A stretch of 64,000 bases of DNA from an uncultured bacterium. Its GTDB lineage: Bacteria; Bacteroidota; Ignavibacteria; Kapaibacteriales; UBA4661. Positions 35,871-43,990 of this stretch are shown here, in pieces. Each line of letters begins with the position of its first letter. The first letter of the stretch is position 1. The stretch lies in contig CALCNX010000048.1 of NCBI GenBank assembly GCA_937899715.1, forward strand, positions 12,501 through 76,500, read 5' to 3'. The translations under genes and the position numbers were made by a program. The notes below the pieces were generated by a model. It was not told where the DNA came from. It did no database searches and saw only the letters and a list, made by a program, of their open reading frames with translations.

Positions 35871-36350
35871 TTACCAAGGAGAAACGTATATTGAAACAGT
35901 TTTCCAGCATGGTACGGGGGTGTTGTTTTGAAGTGCAACTTCAAGGCAAGGTAATCTTTTTACAGCTTCTAGCGCAACTTTATTAGCGCCAATTCCAACG
36001 GTTTCTTCTATCACAGCTGCTTTAACGATTTTATCAATATCTACTAAAACCCTTATTATCACACTACCTTCAATGACATTATACTGTTTATTAACAATTG
36101 GGTATTGCTGTTTTATTCTGGCTTGAAATTCATTCAAATTAACACTGGGCTGCCGTTCGACAGGTACAAACGAATAGAGACCTGGATATTGTCTGTTACC
36201 AAAAGCACCATTTTTTATAGCAGAATCCAGATACCAAGATTTATCTGTTTGTAGTTCTTGGTAAAAATTATTATCGGGTTGCTGAGGATTGCCACAATTA
36301 GCCAACAGCACTACTAAATAAAATATAGATAGAATTCTAAATATCTTCAT
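35871..36350 (-). CDS. TonB C-terminal domain lipoprotein
   Basis: The 159-residue protein has a lipoprotein signal peptide with lipobox LANC (Cys at about residue 19), then a linker, then a TonB-C-like domain: the segments GSVIIRVLVDIDKIVKAAVI and ANKVALEAVKRLPCLEVA match the family pattern. Unlike true TonB it has no N-terminal membrane helix or Pro-rich rod, so it may bind a receptor from the membrane without energising it. The coding region is visibly AT-rich compared with its neighbours. The ATG at 36350 fits the signal peptide. It lies 50 bases after gmk on the same strand. Confidence 0.75.
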   Translation of the reverse strand: MKIFRILSIFYLVVLLANCGNPQQPDNNFYQELQTDKSWYLDSAIKNGAFGNRQYPGLYSFVPVERQPSVNLNEFQARIKQQYPIVNKQYNVIEGSVIIRVLVDIDKIVKAAVIEETVGIGANKVALEAVKRLPCLEVALQNNTPVPCWKTVSIYVSPW

Positions 36351-36400
36351 TGTCTTTTTGTGTATCGTATATAGATGCTTTTTATCCAAGGGTTTCAGAT

Positions 36401-37018
36401 TTAGAGCAATTCTTGAGGAAGGTTTGATATTTTCACCTTAAAACGTGGGATAGTAGAGTAATTATCAACAAGCTGGCGTGCCTCAGCAAAAGCCCTCTCC
36501 AAATCGTCATTGATAATAATTTCATCGAATTTACCTTGCTCGGCAAGCTCCATTTCGGCACGTGCCAAGCGGAGTTTGAGCTGTTCGGCAGATTCGGTAT
36601 TGCGTTCCGTGAGGCGACGTGCGAGGATTTCCATGCTGGGCGGTGCAACGAAAATAAGCAGCGCATCGTCAGGATAAGCGCGTTGTAGGCTCAGTGCGCC
36701 TTTTACGTCAATGTCGAATACGAGGCTTTTTCCGTCGCGGAGTGCATTATCAATCTCGCTTTTGAGTGTGCCGTAGTAATTGCCAAAAATTTGTTCGTAT
36801 TCAGCAAGTTCACCACACCCGATGGCGGCTTCAAACTCTGCCACACTCAGGAAATAATAATCCTTGCCGTGTGTTTCCTGCGCACGCCGGGGGCGAGTGG
36901 TGGCAGAGATGGAAAATCGCATGAAATCGTACTCGGCAAGCAGGTGCTTGGCAATTGTTGTCTTGCCGGCACCGCTTGGAGCGGAAAAAATAAAAAGGCG
37001 TTTCGGTGTGTGAGCCAT
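36401..37018 (-). CDS. gmk: Guanylate kinase
   Basis: The 205-residue enzyme phosphorylates GMP to GDP. The P-loop is FSAPSGAGKTT at residues 11-21, the GMP site has SATTRPRR and GKDYYFLS, and VFDIDVKGALSLQ carries the conserved Asp. ERNTESAEQLKLRLARA is the lid region. Length is normal. The gene is divergent from the pentapeptide-repeat gene. Confidence 0.97.
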   Translation of the reverse strand: MAHTPKRLFIFSAPSGAGKTTIAKHLLAEYDFMRFSISATTRPRRAQETHGKDYYFLSVAEFEAAIGCGELAEYEQIFGNYYGTLKSEIDNALRDGKSLVFDIDVKGALSLQRAYPDDALLIFVAPPSMEILARRLTERNTESAEQLKLRLARAEMELAEQGKFDEIIINDDLERAFAEARQLVDNYSTIPRFKVKISNLPQELL

Positions 37019-37229
37019 AGCAAATCTGACGTTGAGAAGAGCATCCGTGAAAAAATTTTACGAAAATTTTCACGAGTTGTGCGTAAGAATTGATAAGAAG
37101 ACGGCAATTTGCTAATTTTAGCGCGACTGCGAAAAAGAAAACTGCGAAATGACGAGACCGGCACTTTGCTTTCACCGCTTGCAAGTGTCCAATTACCACC
37201 TTCTTCACCGACGGAACAGCCCCTGTACC

Positions 37230-38432
37230 ATGAAACGTTTTTTTACCAATGCTCGCTCCAAAAATAATGCAGCGCTTCGCCGATTCTCCACTGGTGCAAA
37301 TCATACCCTACGAGCAATGCAGCGCCCGTCGTGGTGGCAGAACTACATTCTCTCCAGTCCCATCCGTATCGCATGGTTTATTTTGGGAACAATGGCGCTG
37401 ATGGTGGTGGGGATTTCACTGTGGCAAGGTGTGTACACCGACCGTAATTTTCAAATCAATCTCATCAGCGAAATTCACGGTGTTCTTTTTGATATTTTGA
37501 TTTTGGGTATTCTGATGCTCTGGCTCAATAGGCTAGGTGAGAAGCGCTTAGAGCAGAAAAAATACCATGAGGAAATTGACGATTTCCGTAAGCTCGAAAG
37601 CGTGGAAGCAAAGCAGCGCATTATCGGGAACATTCGCCGCCTCAATAAACACGGCGCTTCCAAGATAGACCTCCGAATGTGCTATCTAGCTGAAGCAAGC
37701 CTGACGGAAGTCAATTTGGCAGGCGCAAATCTCTGGGATGCAAATTTAGCGGGCGCAAAGATGCAGGGCGCAGACTTGTCCGCAGCAATGATGCCGGGCA
37801 TAAACCTGAATGATGCCAAAATGATGTGCGCCAATCTAGGAGAGGCAAACGTTTCCGGCGCAAAACTCGCCAAAGTAGATCTATGGGAGGCAAATCTTTT
37901 CAAAGCAAATTTTGAAAGTTCCGACTTGACGGGCGCAAATCTCAGCAGTGTGAACGCCGAGCAAGCAGATTTTTCCTCCGCAATTTTGACCGATGCAGTC
38001 TTGGATGCTGCAAATTTCTCCCATGCGAATCTGCCCGGAACGATGCTGGATGGCGCAAACCTGACGGGTGCGAATCTTGAGTACGCGACGATTTGGAATT
38101 CAAATTTTGCAGGCGCTGTGTTGCTTGGTGCCGATATGCAACACGCAGACTGCTCCGGCTCTGTGTTCTCAGGAGCAACACTTTCTGAAACGAATCTGGC
38201 ATTTGCCAATTTTTCCAATGCCGACCTTGCGCAAACAGATTTTACAGGAGCAAATTTTGAGGGTGCGACGCTGGTAGGAGCAGATTTCACGGGCGCAAAC
38301 CTGCAAAGCGCACAGAACATCACGCTGGAACAACTTCTCTCGGCACGGTTACTGCAGGGTGCGCTTTTAGATGATGCTATTCGTGCAGCAGTGCAAGAGC
38401 AAAGCCCGCATTTGCTGGTCGCGGAGGCATAA
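37230..38432 (+). CDS. Membrane-anchored pentapeptide-repeat protein
   Basis: The 400-residue protein has two N-terminal membrane helices (about 45-66 and 81-101), a coiled linker (105-140), and then about 40 pentapeptide repeats of the A(N/D)LxX type from about 146 to 355, as in VNLAGANLWDANLAGAK. The repeats should form a right-handed beta helix on one face of the membrane. Pentapeptide proteins can mimic DNA (Qnr, MfpA), but the anchor argues for another, unknown job. The ATG at 37230 is chosen because the N-terminus then fits a cytoplasmic basic segment; an ATG at 37149 would add 27 residues. Confidence 0.85.
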   Translation: MKRFFTNARSKNNAALRRFSTGANHTLRAMQRPSWWQNYILSSPIRIAWFILGTMALMVVGISLWQGVYTDRNFQINLISEIHGVLFDILILGILMLWLNRLGEKRLEQKKYHEEIDDFRKLESVEAKQRIIGNIRRLNKHGASKIDLRMCYLAEASLTEVNLAGANLWDANLAGAKMQGADLSAAMMPGINLNDAKMMCANLGEANVSGAKLAKVDLWEANLFKANFESSDLTGANLSSVNAEQADFSSAILTDAVLDAANFSHANLPGTMLDGANLTGANLEYATIWNSNFAGAVLLGADMQHADCSGSVFSGATLSETNLAFANFSNADLAQTDFTGANFEGATLVGADFTGANLQSAQNITLEQLLSARLLQGALLDDAIRAAVQEQSPHLLVAEA

Positions 38433-38513
38433 CGGATATGCGATAGATGCCTGGTTTGCGGCGACAATGAAATTTTTTTCATTAACGTACTTTCGTCTGC
38501 ACAAAACCAAACT

Positions 38514-38527
38514 TTTTGTGCTATATT
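38514..38527 (+). promoter_or_regulatory. TTTTGTGCTATATT motif, candidate promoter
   Basis: This 14-base sequence, 112 bases before the acyl-CoA dehydrogenase start, also occurs exactly at 28237-28250 before malate synthase. TATATT could serve as the -7/-10 region. A chance match of this length in 64 kb is possible, so the assignment is weak. Confidence 0.3.
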
Positions 38528-38638
38528 TAGCCCTGCGTTGTACGAGTGTGTTCGGCAGCGCATAAAGCCTTGTTAAACTTGATTATTTGTTCCCCTACAA
38601 TCACCTATTTCTTCACTCCTCACTTCAAGGAGCGCCCC

Positions 38639-39976
38639 ATGCTTGATAAAATTGACCTCGGAAAAGCAGCCAAAGTTGCCGAGAAAATTGATTTGAATGT
38701 CCTGATGGATTTCGTCCTGAATATGGACCCCAAAATGATGCAAATGCTGATGTCCCAAATGGGTGGCGGCAAAAGCAATGGTGCTAACGGTAAGAAAAAA
38801 GAATTACCCGCTCCCAATCTGGATTTCTACAACGTCGCAGAATTTCTTACCCCCGAACAGCAAGCGATTCAAATGAAAGTGCGGAAGTTCATGGAAGAAG
38901 AAATTAACCCGATTGCAAACGAATACTGGGCAAAAGATGAGTTCCCGCACCAAATCTTGCCGAAAGTAGCAAACCTCGGTCTTATCGGTCTGGCTTACAA
39001 TGGCTATGGTTGCTTGGGTCAAACAACGTTGCTCGAAGGCATCTGTGCAATGGAGATGGCACGTATTGACTCTTCATTCGCAACATTCTTTGGGGTGCAT
39101 GGTGGCTTGGCTATGGGTTCAATTTATTTTTGTGGTTCGGAAGAGCAAAAGCAAAAATGGCTCCCGCCGATGCAGCGTATGGAGAAAATCGGTTGCTTCG
39201 GACTCACAGAGCCTGAAGTCGGCTCCGGTACTGCCGGCGGTATGAACACGACCTGCCGTCGTGAAGGAGATACATGGATACTCAACGGCAAAAAGAAATG
39301 GATTGGCAACGGCACCTTTGCTGATGTTGCGGTCATCTGGGCGCGGGAAGAATCCACCGGCAACGTGAAGGGTTTTCTGGTCGAAAAAGGAACACCCGGC
39401 TTCACATCGAAGAAAATTGAGGGCAAAATTGCTTTGCGCATCGTGCAGAACGCCATTTTGAAACTCGAAAATGTGAAAGTTCACGAAGAAAACCGCCTGC
39501 AAGAAGCAAATACCTTTGCCGATACAGCAAAAGTTCTTCGTATGACTCGTGCAGGAGTAGCATGGATGGCGGTTGGATGCGCTCTAGGAGCATACGAAAA
39601 CTGCTTAAAATACTCGCAAACACGTAAACAATTCGGTAAAGCAATCGGCAATTTCCAACTCGTCCAGAATCTTCTCGTGCAGATGTACAGCAATATCACC
39701 GCTTGCCAAACGCTCTGCACACGGCTTTCCCAAATGCAGGACGCAGGCGTTATGAAAGACGAACACGCTTCGATGGCAAAAGCATTCTGCACACTGCGGA
39801 TGCGTGAGACAGTCGGCTGGGCGCGTGAGCTGTTTGGCGGTAACGGTATTCTGCTTGACCATAACGTAGGGCGCTTCGTGGCTGACGCAGAAGCAATTTA
39901 TTCCTACGAGGGCACACGCGAAATGAACACGCTTATCGTTGGTCGTGCTATCACCGGCTTTAGCGCATTTGTCTAA
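38639..39976 (+). CDS. Acyl-CoA dehydrogenase family protein
   Basis: The 445-residue flavoenzyme oxidises an acyl-CoA to an enoyl-CoA. Residues 1-65 are a non-conserved Met- and Lys-rich extension. The FAD/substrate segment is CFGLTEPEVGSGTAGG, the middle domain has WILNGKKKWIGNGTFAD, and the C-terminal domain ends with YSYEGTREMNTLIVGRAITG, whose Glu is in the place of the catalytic base. The ending resembles the glutaryl-CoA dehydrogenase and ACOX4 branch, so a short-chain or glutaryl substrate is possible. A good AAGGAG site precedes the ATG at 38639. A terminator follows. Confidence 0.92.
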   Translation: MLDKIDLGKAAKVAEKIDLNVLMDFVLNMDPKMMQMLMSQMGGGKSNGANGKKKELPAPNLDFYNVAEFLTPEQQAIQMKVRKFMEEEINPIANEYWAKDEFPHQILPKVANLGLIGLAYNGYGCLGQTTLLEGICAMEMARIDSSFATFFGVHGGLAMGSIYFCGSEEQKQKWLPPMQRMEKIGCFGLTEPEVGSGTAGGMNTTCRREGDTWILNGKKKWIGNGTFADVAVIWAREESTGNVKGFLVEKGTPGFTSKKIEGKIALRIVQNAILKLENVKVHEENRLQEANTFADTAKVLRMTRAGVAWMAVGCALGAYENCLKYSQTRKQFGKAIGNFQLVQNLLVQMYSNITACQTLCTRLSQMQDAGVMKDEHASMAKAFCTLRMRETVGWARELFGGNGILLDHNVGRFVADAEAIYSYEGTREMNTLIVGRAITGFSAFV

Positions 39977-40000
39977 ACCCTTTGTAATGAAAAACGGAAA

Positions 40001-40040
40001 AACCCCGCAGGAACACTTGTTCATGCGGGGTTTTGTTTTT
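40001..40040 (+). terminator. Terminator after acyl-CoA dehydrogenase
   Basis: AACCCCGCA, a 14-base loop and TGCGGGGTT form a 9-bp stem followed by TTGTTTTT. The stem is the same nine bases as in the aceA terminator at 28201. It lies between two convergent genes. Confidence 0.88.
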
Positions 40041-40064
40041 GGCGGTGGATGTATTTCTGAGCTT

Positions 40065-41501
40065 CTACTTGCTTCGCCGCGCCGCATTCATAGCCGCTAC
40101 GCCGAGTAAGGCATCGTAGCCGCCGAATTGAGGATTGCGATAATAGAAAAACGCATAGAATGTTTGGTTTGCCGATGTGGTATTGCCTTCACATTCCTCA
40201 TAGTCGTAGCTTTCGGGAGCGCCAGTTTCTTTGTTCACCAGCGCCGACGCATAGACGTAGTTATGCCGTCCACGCCGCACATACTGTGCAAGCACGTACT
40301 GGCGCTGTTCAGGGTCGTAGCGCATTTTCCAATCCGATAAAAGTTTCCAGCCGTTAAACGAACCCACCAGATAGATGTCACGCGATGACGGAAAGCCTTC
40401 GGGGTCAAGGATAAAGTCCATAAGCACGTATTCATCGGTGCTTGGCGATACGCCATCGGTGGTCATAGCGCCGTCATCTCCCCGCAAAAGCGATGTGCCA
40501 TTGCGCCGCAAATCCGCAAGCGAGAAGCGCAAAGGGGCATTAGAAGCGGGAAAGCGCAATGCATCCCGTATGTCCAGCACACGATATTCGTTTTCTGCCG
40601 GAATAGCCGTAATCCGAAAGCGTTTTTGAGCGGTTGAAAATCCCAACACGGTCATTTTGGAAGAGCGGTTGTAGAGCGTTTCAGTGCGTCCCATTGTTCC
40701 GTCTTGTGCGATGCGTATTGGTTCGTTCCAGCGCCATGCGCGGTAGAGAGTGACGGTATGAAAATTCTCGTCTAAAAACTGCGGTGGAGCCGTGAGCGCT
40801 GCTTCCAGCAAATATGCCGCAGGACTCGTACCGCCGACGCGCGGGCTGTAAGCATCTATCGTCATCGCAAGCGAGGTTTCTGCCTCTTGGTCAACAACGA
40901 AAAAACGTGCCTCGCCAAGCGGGGTCGTCATATCGTCCACATCGAAAATTTTCGCTTTCCAATTACCCGAAAAACGCAACTGTACTTCGCTGTTCGGTAC
41001 GGTGAATTTGGCACGATGCGTGAAATAACGGGAAAAACTATTCGCCTGAAACACCTGTATCTGTGCGATGCGCAGCGATGGGTCATTCACAACAAAGTTC
41101 TTGTCTTCATGCCATTCTGCGTCGCAGTGGACAAGCATTGCCGCAAATGCAGGCTGCACTATGGACTGCACATCCACCTCAATTGTCACGAAACTGCTTC
41201 CAATCACGTTTGCTGCGTCGTTGCTTTGGCTGTTTTGAGAAGAAGAACCAAAGACACTTTGCGGCGAGCGCGTGATGATAGGCGGTGAAGTGTCAGTGCT
41301 GCCGCCATAGACACGAACACCGCGCAGAATCGGCTTTGTTGCTGCCCCTGAGCCGGAACGTGCCGCAGCAGCAAGCGCTGCGCAGGAGGCTAAAGCAAAC
41401 GAGCAAACGACAACAAACGCCATCGTCAATCCCGTCCGACGGCTGAAGAGCGCAAAAATACTGCCGTCGCATGGGTTCGCAGTGATGGTTGTCGCTAACA
41501 T
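40065..41501 (-). CDS. DUF5103 protein, type IX secretion plug-like
   Basis: The 478-residue protein matches the DUF5103 (T9SS plug) family by the run of motifs: RIAQIQVFQANSFSRYF near the start, NEYRVLDIRDALRFP, YVLMDFILDP, IYLVGSFNGWKL, MRYDPEQRQYVL, and ESYDYEECEGNTTSANQTFYAFFYYR then GGYDALLGV at the end. It is secreted: AFVVVCSFALASC gives a lipobox. Known Plug protein closes the periplasmic side of the SprA translocon; SprA itself is not in this window. The start is uncertain: ATG at 41501 is taken because the longer reading frame upstream passes through a palindromic repeat; ATG at 41423 would leave only the lipoprotein signal. Confidence 0.8.
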   Translation of the reverse strand: MLATTITANPCDGSIFALFSRRTGLTMAFVVVCSFALASCAALAAAARSGSGAATKPILRGVRVYGGSTDTSPPIITRSPQSVFGSSSQNSQSNDAANVIGSSFVTIEVDVQSIVQPAFAAMLVHCDAEWHEDKNFVVNDPSLRIAQIQVFQANSFSRYFTHRAKFTVPNSEVQLRFSGNWKAKIFDVDDMTTPLGEARFFVVDQEAETSLAMTIDAYSPRVGGTSPAAYLLEAALTAPPQFLDENFHTVTLYRAWRWNEPIRIAQDGTMGRTETLYNRSSKMTVLGFSTAQKRFRITAIPAENEYRVLDIRDALRFPASNAPLRFSLADLRRNGTSLLRGDDGAMTTDGVSPSTDEYVLMDFILDPEGFPSSRDIYLVGSFNGWKLLSDWKMRYDPEQRQYVLAQYVRRGRHNYVYASALVNKETGAPESYDYEECEGNTTSANQTFYAFFYYRNPQFGGYDALLGVAAMNAARRSK

Positions 41502-41517
41502 TACGCGTTTGTTCTCA

Positions 41518-41651
41518 ATTCCCCTTTTTGGAACAAAGAGGGGTGTCTGAGCGGCAGCGAGGACGGGGTGTTGTGTCGTGCATTGTCGGCAGACTACCCC
41601 GTCAGTCATCGCTTCACTGGACTGACACCCCTTCACGCTGTGAAGGGGAAT
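41518..41651. repeat. Nested inverted-repeat element (REP doublet/BIME-like)
   Basis: Two hairpins, 41521-41543 (9-bp stem) and 41628-41648 (CCCCTTCAC/GTGAAGGGG), face each other. Between them GACGGGGT at 41562 pairs with ACCCCGTC at 41596. The outer ends ATTCCCC and GGGGAAT also match. The whole is an imperfect palindrome of about 134 bases, typical of paired REP units. It fills the gap between the plug-like gene and proC. Confidence 0.65.
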
Positions 41652-41682
41652 GTGAACAAGCGTAATGTCAGCTATCAAGCGG

Positions 41683-42507
41683 TTAGTTTTTTGCAGGTTT
41701 TGCCACATAGAGGTTCATTGCTTTGTCGGAAGCAGTCGTGATGCCGCGTATCATGGCGGAACTAAAGCCTTGATGCTCCATTTCATTCAACCCAGCAATA
41801 GTGCAGCCGCGCGGTGTGGTTACTTTGTCAATTTCGCTTTCGGGATGGCTGCCGGCAAGAAGCAGCGATGCGGCTCCGCGAGCGGTCTGTGCTGCCATTT
41901 TGATAGCCTCGTCGGCATGGAAGCCAATCTCAATACCGCCTTGCGAAGCGGCACGAATAGCGCGAAGGAAAAACGCTATACCGCAAGCGCAGAGCGCCGT
42001 CGCGGATGTCATTTGTTCTTCGTGGATGACGACCGTTGCGCCGACGGTATCGAAAATTTGCTGTGCCAGTCCAAGTGCTTTCTGATGCTCGGTCTCGGCG
42101 GCAAGGCAGGTCATGGATTCGCGTATAGCAATGGCAGTGTTTGGCATGGCACGGACAACGGGCGCATTTTTGCCTAATTGCTTCGTAATTTCGGCGATGC
42201 TTGCGCCGGAAACAACCGAAATGATAGTGTGCTTTTTCGGGTTGACTTCTTTTTTGATGTCCGTCAGCACTTCGTTGAGTTGCTGTGGCTGCACTGCCAG
42301 AATGACGATGCTTGCGTTCTTGAGTGCGTCGGCATTGCTTGCTGTGACGGTTACTTTTTGCTTGGCAAGGTCGGCAAGAAGACCCGTGCGTCGGCGCGTG
42401 ACGGTGATGCTCTCAGGCGGCAACAAGCCCGATACAATCAAGCCCTGCGCAATAGCAACGCCAAGATTTCCGCCGCCCAAAATGGCAATGGTGTGGTTAA
42501 AGTTCAT
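41683..42507 (-). CDS. proC: Pyrroline-5-carboxylate reductase
   Basis: The 274-residue enzyme makes proline from pyrroline-5-carboxylate with NAD(P)H. The Rossmann loop is IAILGGGNLGVAIAQGL, followed by ILAVQPQQLNEVL and VVRAMPNTAIAIRES. The C-terminal signature is VTTPRGCTIAGLNEMEHQGF. Length is normal. The ATG at 42507 is chosen because the Rossmann strand begins a few residues later. Confidence 0.96.
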   Translation of the reverse strand: MNFNHTIAILGGGNLGVAIAQGLIVSGLLPPESITVTRRRTGLLADLAKQKVTVTASNADALKNASIVILAVQPQQLNEVLTDIKKEVNPKKHTIISVVSGASIAEITKQLGKNAPVVRAMPNTAIAIRESMTCLAAETEHQKALGLAQQIFDTVGATVVIHEEQMTSATALCACGIAFFLRAIRAASQGGIEIGFHADEAIKMAAQTARGAASLLLAGSHPESEIDKVTTPRGCTIAGLNEMEHQGFSSAMIRGITTASDKAMNLYVAKPAKN

Positions 42508-42792
42508 GCGTGTTGTGGTTGTGAAAGTGTACGACGATGGAATAATGCAGCACAAAGTTATCCAAATTCGCGGAATTAGCAGTGAAAGAATTGTGGTGTG
42601 AATGTAAGTGCCGAGTTTTCAGGAATGACTGATCCCCCAAAAGCCGATTTCCTAATTCTTGTTGAACATGTAGTGAGAGTGCAAGAAGATTTGTCCAAAA
42701 AATGAAAGATTCGTGATTGATTAAGTTCACTCTTCGCTTCCATTTACACAAAACAATTTACACTCTCGAGAATAGGCACTTTTTCCCAATTA

Positions 42793-42864
42793 CATTCACT
42801 CCATTTTTGCCTACATTCACTCCATTTTTGCCACCACTCACTCCATTTTTGCCACCACTCACTA
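42793..42864. repeat. Tandem 21-bp repeat, three copies plus a partial
   Basis: Three direct copies start at 42793, 42814 and 42835, each containing CACTCCATTTTTGCC, with a partial fourth copy (CACTCACTA) at 42856. They lie in the 446-base gap between proC and a lipoprotein gene, just upstream of a candidate promoter. They have no spacers, so this is not a CRISPR array. The rest of the gap shows no gene. Confidence 0.8.
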
Positions 42865-42872
42865 CCAACCTA

Positions 42873-42904
42873 TTGCTTTCGCACAGGTAAAAACGGTAAT
42901 TTTG
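42873..42904 (+). promoter_or_regulatory. Candidate FCB-type promoter
   Basis: TTG at 42873-42875 and TAATTTTG at 42897-42904 are separated by 21 bases, matching the TTG-N(17-23)-TAnnTTTG pattern of Bacteroidota-type promoters. It lies 50 bases before the lipoprotein start and directly after the tandem repeats. Confidence 0.5.
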
Positions 42905-42953
42905 TCGTGTAAGTTTTTAATTTTTCTACCTCTCATTTACTGGAGTTTTTCTT

Positions 42954-43586
42954 ATGTCTTTTACAAAAAGCCTTTTGGCGTGCAGTTTTTTGGTCTCAAT
43001 GACCTTTGTCTCTTGTTCGGATTTTGGCGGCACAATTAAAACCGAAATAGTTAGTAAGTCTGCTGCTGTAAAAAGCAGTGTTGCGGCAAGCATCATTCAG
43101 AAGAATGAAGCATTATTGGGTGATTTGTCAAAAATTGACCCTACGAAAATGACACCCGAGCAGCTTAAAAAAGTTGTTGAGTTGATTAAAGCAAACCGTA
43201 GTAACCCCACTACGGCAAGTGCAAACCAGTTGTCAGGTATATTTTTTGATACACCACCTGATACCTATTACGAATATTATAAACTGACTTCTGGCACTCC
43301 TACGCTTCCAAGTAATGTAGTTTCTCGTGTCTGGATTGATGGACCTGCTGATGAGACAATGACGATGATTAAGTATTACTTCTTAAATGGTTCCACAGCG
43401 CAGCCGTTAAGCACTAAATTCATTAAAGGAAATAGACAAGGAGGTATTTCCGGATGGCAGACCTATAATGATATCCCTATGCCGACAATTACTACACCTG
43501 GTTTTTATTTTATTTGGGCAATGGTTGGTGATTCTAATACCCCGGACGGATTTGCAGGATGCACATATTTTTATGTACAACAATAA
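42954..43586 (+). CDS. Hypothetical lipoprotein
   Basis: The 210-residue protein has a lipoprotein signal peptide (MSFTKSLLACSFLVSMTFVSC, acylated Cys at 21). Residues 30-85 are helical and Lys/Ser-rich. Residues 95-210 look beta-rich, with many Thr, Tyr and Gly residues and an ending (GCTYFYVQQ) as in an Ig-like sandwich, for example VVSRVWIDGPADETMTMIKY. I do not recognise the family. A GGAG site precedes the ATG. A barrel-protein relic follows downstream, the same lipoprotein-then-barrel order seen at 59024-56259. Confidence 0.7.
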   Translation: MSFTKSLLACSFLVSMTFVSCSDFGGTIKTEIVSKSAAVKSSVAASIIQKNEALLGDLSKIDPTKMTPEQLKKVVELIKANRSNPTTASANQLSGIFFDTPPDTYYEYYKLTSGTPTLPSNVVSRVWIDGPADETMTMIKYYFLNGSTAQPLSTKFIKGNRQGGISGWQTYNDIPMPTITTPGFYFIWAMVGDSNTPDGFAGCTYFYVQQ

Positions 43587-43690
43587 GTTTTTATGTCTTA
43601 CTGGGTTTTATAGAATTAGGATATCACAGATTTGTATCTGCAAATCTAGGTGTTAGACCATCGGGTAATAAAATACAGGTAAACCTTCTT

Positions 43691-43727
43691 GTGCCTCTTT
43701 TCATACGAGAAGAGGCATTTTGCGTTT
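43691..43727 (+). terminator. Terminator after lipoprotein
   Basis: TGCCTCTTTTC and GAGAAGAGGCA form an 11-bp stem (one G-T pair) with loop ATAC, followed by TTTTGCGTTTAT. It closes the lipoprotein transcript before the barrel relic. Confidence 0.75.
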
Positions 43728-43747
43728 ATCTACACTCCATCTACTAG

Positions 43748-43969
43748 CTGAGAACTTCAGAAAATTTTACGGATGGCTTAAACATTGGTATCAATGCGAA
43801 AGTCCCCATCAGTAACTCGGTGGACATAGGGTTGCGTGGGCAAGTACAATCATTCTTTGCGCCTTTTTCGACGGTCTCCAATACAACAGCCACATTTCCC
43901 ACTATTGTTTATGGCGATCCTTTGATAAAGGTTGTCAATCTTGGTGTTTTTCTTCGTATTGGATTTTAA
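43748..43969 (+). pseudogene. Relic of an outer-membrane barrel gene (3' end only)
   Basis: This 73-codon open stretch has no start codon or signal peptide and is preceded by an in-frame stop. Its translation, with DIGLRGQVQSFFAPFS and the ending NLGVFLRIGF, resembles the C-terminal strands of the barrel proteins at 56259-57002 (DIGVRLQAHAYLAPF, ending LGAFLRVSF) and 57042-57794 (DIGGRVQMHVF, ending GVFAYVRF). I read it as the surviving 3' end of a third paralogue. It ends 21 bases before the convergent glycosylase stop, the same arrangement as at 56.26 kb. Confidence 0.7.
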
Positions 43970-43990
43970 GAGCTGATTCCGCCTTACTGA

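Noticed and set aside
42793..42864. Possible CRISPR array
   Set aside because: The three copies are directly tandem with no spacers and no cas gene is nearby.
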